Shown: piece by piece, positions 40,893 to 43,856 of the stretch
Position numbering within the stretch: position 1 is the stretch's first letter
Layout: each line of letters opens with the position of its first letter
Origin: Eshraghiella sp964576255
Lineage (GTDB): Bacteria > Bacillota > Clostridia > Lachnospirales > Lachnospiraceae
Direction of reading: 5' to 3'
DNA: 43,856 nucleotides
NCBI GenBank assembly: GCA_964576255.1
Contig: CAZNUK010000009.1
Location: forward strand, 1 to 43,856
Made by a program: the position numbers and the translations under genes
The notes under the pieces: model-generated
Databases searched by the model: none
Told to the model about the DNA's origin: nothing
The model's input: only the letters and a program-made list of their open reading frames with translations

Positions 40893-40915
40893 AAACTTGA
40901 ATTATATTCAAGTTT
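40893..40915 (+). promoter_or_regulatory. Palindromic operator of the HTH regulator
   Basis: A perfect 9-bp inverted repeat AAACTTGAA-TTATA-TTCAAGTTT lies 36 bp before ATG 40952 and just after a TATAAT (40879-40884). It is a likely autoregulation site; it may also act on the divergent restriction-modification gene. Confidence 0.65.
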
Positions 40916-40951
40916 ACTGGGTAAGATATAGCTTATTAAGGAAGGTGTGCT

Positions 40952-41320
40952 ATGAAAGAACCTTACGATTTTGGCCAAATACTAAAAAAGCAACGCAAAC
41001 AAAAAAAAATGACTCAACAGCAGCTCGCAGAAAAATTAAACGTTACAGTTACTGCAATAAGCAAATATGAGAGTAACACTGCATTACCACCATTTGAAAC
41101 AGTGCGTACTTTAGCAATTATTTTCAATATATCCACCGATGTGTTTTACGGAATTGAACAAAGAGAAACTATTTCTACCTATAATCTGACTGAGGAACAA
41201 ATAAAAATTGTCCAGAATCTCACTACAGCATTCCGGGATCATAATGTTTCAACTAAGAAAAATCTGTCTACTGAGCAATGTGAACTACTAGGACAAATCG
41301 TTGTTGAATTTTCAAAATAA
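40952..41320 (+). CDS. Xre-family HTH regulator
   Basis: 122 aa. Residues 8-66 are a classic HTH_3 domain (LKKQRKQKKMTQQQLAEKLN, then VTAISKYESNTALPPFETV). A short helical C-terminal region follows. GGAAGG precedes the ATG. It is divergent from the restriction-modification gene, like controller proteins of such systems, although C proteins are usually shorter (about 80 aa). Probably binds the palindrome at 40893-40915. Confidence 0.9.
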   Translation: MKEPYDFGQILKKQRKQKKMTQQQLAEKLNVTVTAISKYESNTALPPFETVRTLAIIFNISTDVFYGIEQRETISTYNLTEEQIKIVQNLTTAFRDHNVSTKKNLSTEQCELLGQIVVEFSK

Positions 41321-41321
41321 T

Positions 41322-41391
41322 AAATCACATCCTCCAACTATTACAGTTAGAGGATGTGATTCGTCATTTCTCTTGATTTCAGTAACCGTTA
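41322..41391 (-). repeat. Hairpin element copy 2, terminator of the cyclase-like gene
   Basis: Stem AATCACATCCTC/GAGGATGTGATT around CAACTATTACAGTTA, with TTTATTATTTT on the minus strand after it. The flank TTCGTCATTTCTCTTGATTT and CAGTAACCGTTA is shared with the copy at 42525-42595. Confidence 0.75.
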
Positions 41392-41440
41392 ATTAATTGA
41401 ACAGATATTCTTACATTTAATGTACTATATAATCAATTAC

Positions 41441-42442
41441 TTAATTTTTATTTAGCTCGCTCTTTGTTTCAAGCCATTTCTTAACTCTATCATAATAATC
41501 ATTCATATCTTTTATATCTTGCCTATTAATTTCTAATGACCACTTACTGTTCTTGTTAGAGAATTCCACAAAAGCACTTGCTAAATTATAATAATCTTCA
41601 TGCTCAGAATCATTACACATCTTCATTATATACTCACTCAAATCGAGCTCATTATATTCTGGTGATTCTCTCCAATATCTTGGCCAATCTGGTACAAAAG
41701 GACTTAGAAATTGTGAATTTTTATTATCTTTCATATGGTACAAGTATGGAATAAAATAATCATTATACACTGGATGATATTCTTTAAAGCTACCACCAAA
41801 AGCAAATCCAACAGCGTTTTGTGCAGTTTCCCCCTTTGCTGCTTCGACTAATGGTTCACCAATAAATAATGATTTACTTTTATTCATTATCGCCTGTCCT
41901 GTAGATATACATCCCCTTAATGGTATTCCTGCAACAATTGACTGACAGAAAAAATCCATACATAAAGTCAAAAAAGATAAATAAATATTATGCTTTGATT
42001 CAAATAGTTCATCATATATATCTTTTTTATCTTTCCAAAACAACAGTGGATATTCATCATGCTTCGTATTCAATAACCATTCCGGACACTTCCCCATAGT
42101 GTAACTAACATAAACAATAAAGGTATCACTAAAATTACAAACATTAATATATCCATTTGCATTGTAGCACAATCTTGCTATTTTCCAATCTTTTGAAATA
42201 GGTATTGGTGCCACACTACCAGCAAACAACATACTTTCTCCTATGTGTGTTTGCAATTTATTAGCTAAATCAGATAATTTATTATATAATTCTAATACCT
42301 CTTGAGTCCTATTGTTTAATACAAAATTAGAAAACCCTAATATATCAAACAGAGCTATAGAATATAATTGCTCGTTCTTTTCACTCTCTTTTAGAAAATT
42401 TTGAAGGTGTTGTTTGATTTCTTCTAATCTACCATTATCCAT
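41441..42442 (-). CDS. Diverged class III nucleotidyl-cyclase-like protein
   Basis: 333 aa from ATG 42442 (GAGG six bases upstream; the ATG at 42454 has no good site). Two metal-type aspartates are placed as in class III cyclases: Asp33 in IALFDILGFS and Asp106 in CNFSDTFIVY. They are followed by GIPLRGCISTGQAI and FIGEPLVEAAKGE, which mimic the cyclase strand-helix order. Substrate-defining residues cannot be assigned. No membrane or regulatory domain is visible. Relatives occur near defence genes, and Pycsar cyclases share this fold, but no effector gene lies beside it. It could also be a non-catalytic homologue. Confidence 0.6.
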   Translation of the reverse strand: MDNGRLEEIKQHLQNFLKESEKNEQLYSIALFDILGFSNFVLNNRTQEVLELYNKLSDLANKLQTHIGESMLFAGSVAPIPISKDWKIARLCYNANGYINVCNFSDTFIVYVSYTMGKCPEWLLNTKHDEYPLLFWKDKKDIYDELFESKHNIYLSFLTLCMDFFCQSIVAGIPLRGCISTGQAIMNKSKSLFIGEPLVEAAKGETAQNAVGFAFGGSFKEYHPVYNDYFIPYLYHMKDNKNSQFLSPFVPDWPRYWRESPEYNELDLSEYIMKMCNDSEHEDYYNLASAFVEFSNKNSKWSLEINRQDIKDMNDYYDRVKKWLETKSELNKN

Positions 42443-42524
42443 CTTGTACCTCATTCATTCTCGAGTTTTATATTTCCTATGTTAATAACTATAATTATAG
42501 CACATCTTTATATCTTCATAAATA

Positions 42525-42595
42525 AAAATCCCCTCTTCGAACCATTGCGGCCCGAAAAGGGGATTCGTAATTTCACTTAATATCAGTAACCGTTA
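42525..42595 (-). repeat. Hairpin element copy 1, upstream of the cyclase-like gene
   Basis: Stem AATCCCCT-TTCG around ACCATTGCGG against CCGAA-AGGGGATT (42527-42565), then TTTTTATTT on the minus strand. The flank CGTAATTTCACTTAATAT and CAGTAACCGTTA matches copy 2. The rest of the gap 42443-42730 holds two GATAACA motifs 30 bp apart (42669, 42699) and no gene. Confidence 0.72.
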
Positions 42596-42730
42596 TCTAA
42601 ACGATAGCATTACTTATTTGCAATCGCTGCCTGAGCTGAAGGTATCGGATCAGTCTAAGAATATCTATGATAACACGATACATTTTTTATAATTTTAGGA
42701 TAACATAGAACATTAGCTATATCAATAATT

Positions 42731-43735
42731 CTACTCAATTATTTCCCAATGTCCCGAACGATTAGAACCAACCCTAACAATTTCTCCATCAGATACCATT
42801 TCAGCCATATTCTGTTGAATTTGTCTATATGAAACACCTAATTTCACCACCAATTCCCTTTGTGTTACTTTGGAATCTTCTAATACTGCTTCTTTAATTT
42901 TTTGTTTGACATCAACATTGACATCACTATTGACATCAGTGATGTCAATAGATTCTACATCATAATTCAAATTAGGCAATATAACTGTAAACTGATATCT
43001 ATCTGAACGGAACTTTGGTTTCTTATCTTCACTATAATTTGCCTGAAACTCATAACTACTGATTATTCTACCAAAGCCACTACCTTTTCGCTCCATATAT
43101 CCAAGTCGATTGAATACATCCGCAAGTACTGGATTTCTTCTTGTTGATGGTACAGTTAACGGATCTCTTTCCTGTATTAATGAACCATCAGGCATTCCAC
43201 CTGGCGAATATATTTCCATTCTATCATCATAAATATCTATATGCACTTCACTTCCGTTTACCAGATAATCACGATGTGCTAAAGCATTTACAAGTGCCTC
43301 ATGATAACTACGCTCTACATAATCCGGCATTTCAATTCTAGAATTCGGAGTCTTTTTCCATTTCATTTTTGCATTTCTTTTAATGAAAGCTTCTCCATTT
43401 TCAATTAAAGAAATAACACTTCCAGAATACTCTGCATCATCTAAAGCATCTATTGTTCCACCACTCTTATTTAAACCGTTCCATCTTGTACAGAACAATC
43501 TTGACCAACGAATAGGGCTGTCATCTGCAAGTAACGCTCCAGCATTTGTCAAATCCCCTTCTTCATTTGCAAGACCGAACGATACAAAGTCTTTTTCATC
43601 AAAACTATTTCCTGTCCATTTCTTATATCTGGCTCTAAGTTTAGAATATGCATAATCTTCTACCTTATAAGTAGAATTTTGCAAATCATATGAAGTATTT
43701 TTCCCTTGTATGATAATTAGGAAGTTAATTATCAC
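42731..43735 (-). CDS. COG2865-type ATP-binding regulator, N-terminus shortened
   Basis: 334 aa from GTG 43735 (AAAGGAAA upstream). The GHKL-type ATP site is clear: YHEALVNALAHRDY as N-box, DDRMEIYSPGGMPDG as G1 and RKGSGFGRI as G2. The C-terminus is a winged helix (VTQRELVVKLGVSYRQIQQN, then GEIVRVGSNRSGHWEI). Proteins of this family normally start with an AlbA_2/Schlafen-type domain of 100-150 residues; here only its last strand (INFLIIIQGKNTSYDL) remains and upstream DNA belongs to another frame. A SDVNVDV spacer lies between the two parts. It may act as a transcription regulator or be a truncated remnant. Confidence 0.8.
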   Translation of the reverse strand: MIINFLIIIQGKNTSYDLQNSTYKVEDYAYSKLRARYKKWTGNSFDEKDFVSFGLANEEGDLTNAGALLADDSPIRWSRLFCTRWNGLNKSGGTIDALDDAEYSGSVISLIENGEAFIKRNAKMKWKKTPNSRIEMPDYVERSYHEALVNALAHRDYLVNGSEVHIDIYDDRMEIYSPGGMPDGSLIQERDPLTVPSTRRNPVLADVFNRLGYMERKGSGFGRIISSYEFQANYSEDKKPKFRSDRYQFTVILPNLNYDVESIDITDVNSDVNVDVKQKIKEAVLEDSKVTQRELVVKLGVSYRQIQQNMAEMVSDGEIVRVGSNRSGHWEIIE

Positions 43736-43765
43736 ACTTTCCTTTCTTTTTTCTATATCTATGGT

Positions 43766-43856
43766 TTAATACAACTCAGATACTATGGACTTTTGATTTT
43801 GCCCTGTAGCTTGACTACTCAACTGGAGTGTATTGCCGCTACCTTTATCTGAATTG
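43766..43856 (-). CDS. C-terminal end of a gene running off the window
   Basis: An open frame of 29 codons from the window edge to TAA at 43766-43768, reading SDKGSGNTLQLSSQATGQNQ, then KSIVSELY. It is polar, rich in Ser and Gln. The frame is in use up to 31 bp before the next gene. Too short to identify. Confidence 0.4.
   Translation of the reverse strand, partial: NSDKGSGNTLQLSSQATGQNQKSIVSELY

Noticed and set aside
42525..42692. Plus-strand open frame ending in a YLQSLPELKVSDQ-like sequence
   Set aside because: It crosses the hairpin element, has no start codon with a ribosome site and no recognisable domain. It could be a recombinase scrap but support is too weak.

Overview
The window is AT-rich and its genes look like those of a Gram-positive gut anaerobe of the Clostridia, most likely Lachnospiraceae. 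The clues are short intergenic gaps with AGGAGG-type ribosome sites, sigma-A promoters of the TTGACA/TATAAT kind, many rho-independent terminators, a cell-surface type I pullulanase with a C-terminal membrane anchor, LytTR/GHKL two-component signalling and an OhrR-type redox repressor. Species-level identity cannot be read from the sequence. No rRNA, tRNA or CRISPR array was seen.

Left part (1-30.3 kb), mostly housekeeping and cell-surface functions. Positions 1-440 are a tandem array of 53/54-bp units. Then, on the minus strand, come a cobalamin-riboswitch-controlled uptake pair (DUF4430 protein plus ECF S component) and an oxidative-stress group (glutathione peroxidase; OhrR-type MarR repressor, MIF-type tautomerase, NUDIX hydrolase), with a palindrome over the gpx -10 box. 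A plus-strand TIR-TM-DUF6273 membrane protein and glutamine synthetase follow. From 7.2 to 19 kb the minus strand carries a large MacB-like ABC protein, a small ABC exporter with a secreted peptide-like protein and a membrane protein, a LytTR/GHKL two-component system, and two surface proteins with transglutaminase-like triads. A pair of 10-bp direct repeats 21 bp apart in front of the exporter genes has the geometry of a LytTR operator, so regulator and exporter probably form one circuit. Glycerol kinase, a hydrolase, a hybrid-kinase phosphorelay and the pullulanase complete this part.

Right part (30.3-43.9 kb), an accessory island of mobile, defence-like and damaged genes. It holds a DUF4143 ATPase, a SHOCT protein whose 5' end seems frameshifted, and an MqsA-like/Panacea antitoxin whose MqsR-like toxin is cut by an in-frame amber codon. 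Next are a 114-aa fragment of PolC with a coupled 42-aa ORF, a headless MATE transporter, a RelA/SpoT-like synthetase overlapping a DUF6718 gene, and a stand-alone nucleotidyltransferase. A type IIG-like restriction-modification gene is split by a seven-A tract and lies divergent from a HTH regulator with a perfect palindromic operator. A diverged class III cyclase-like protein, an N-terminally shortened COG2865 ATP-binding regulator and the tail of one more gene end the window. Three related hairpin elements punctuate this island.

The most notable observations are the broken MqsR/Panacea module, the homopolymer frameshift in the restriction enzyme, the RelA/SpoT-DUF6718 pair, the LytTR-type operator in front of the secreted-peptide/ABC genes, and the TIR membrane receptor. 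All functional statements are inferred from motifs read by eye; no database search was run.
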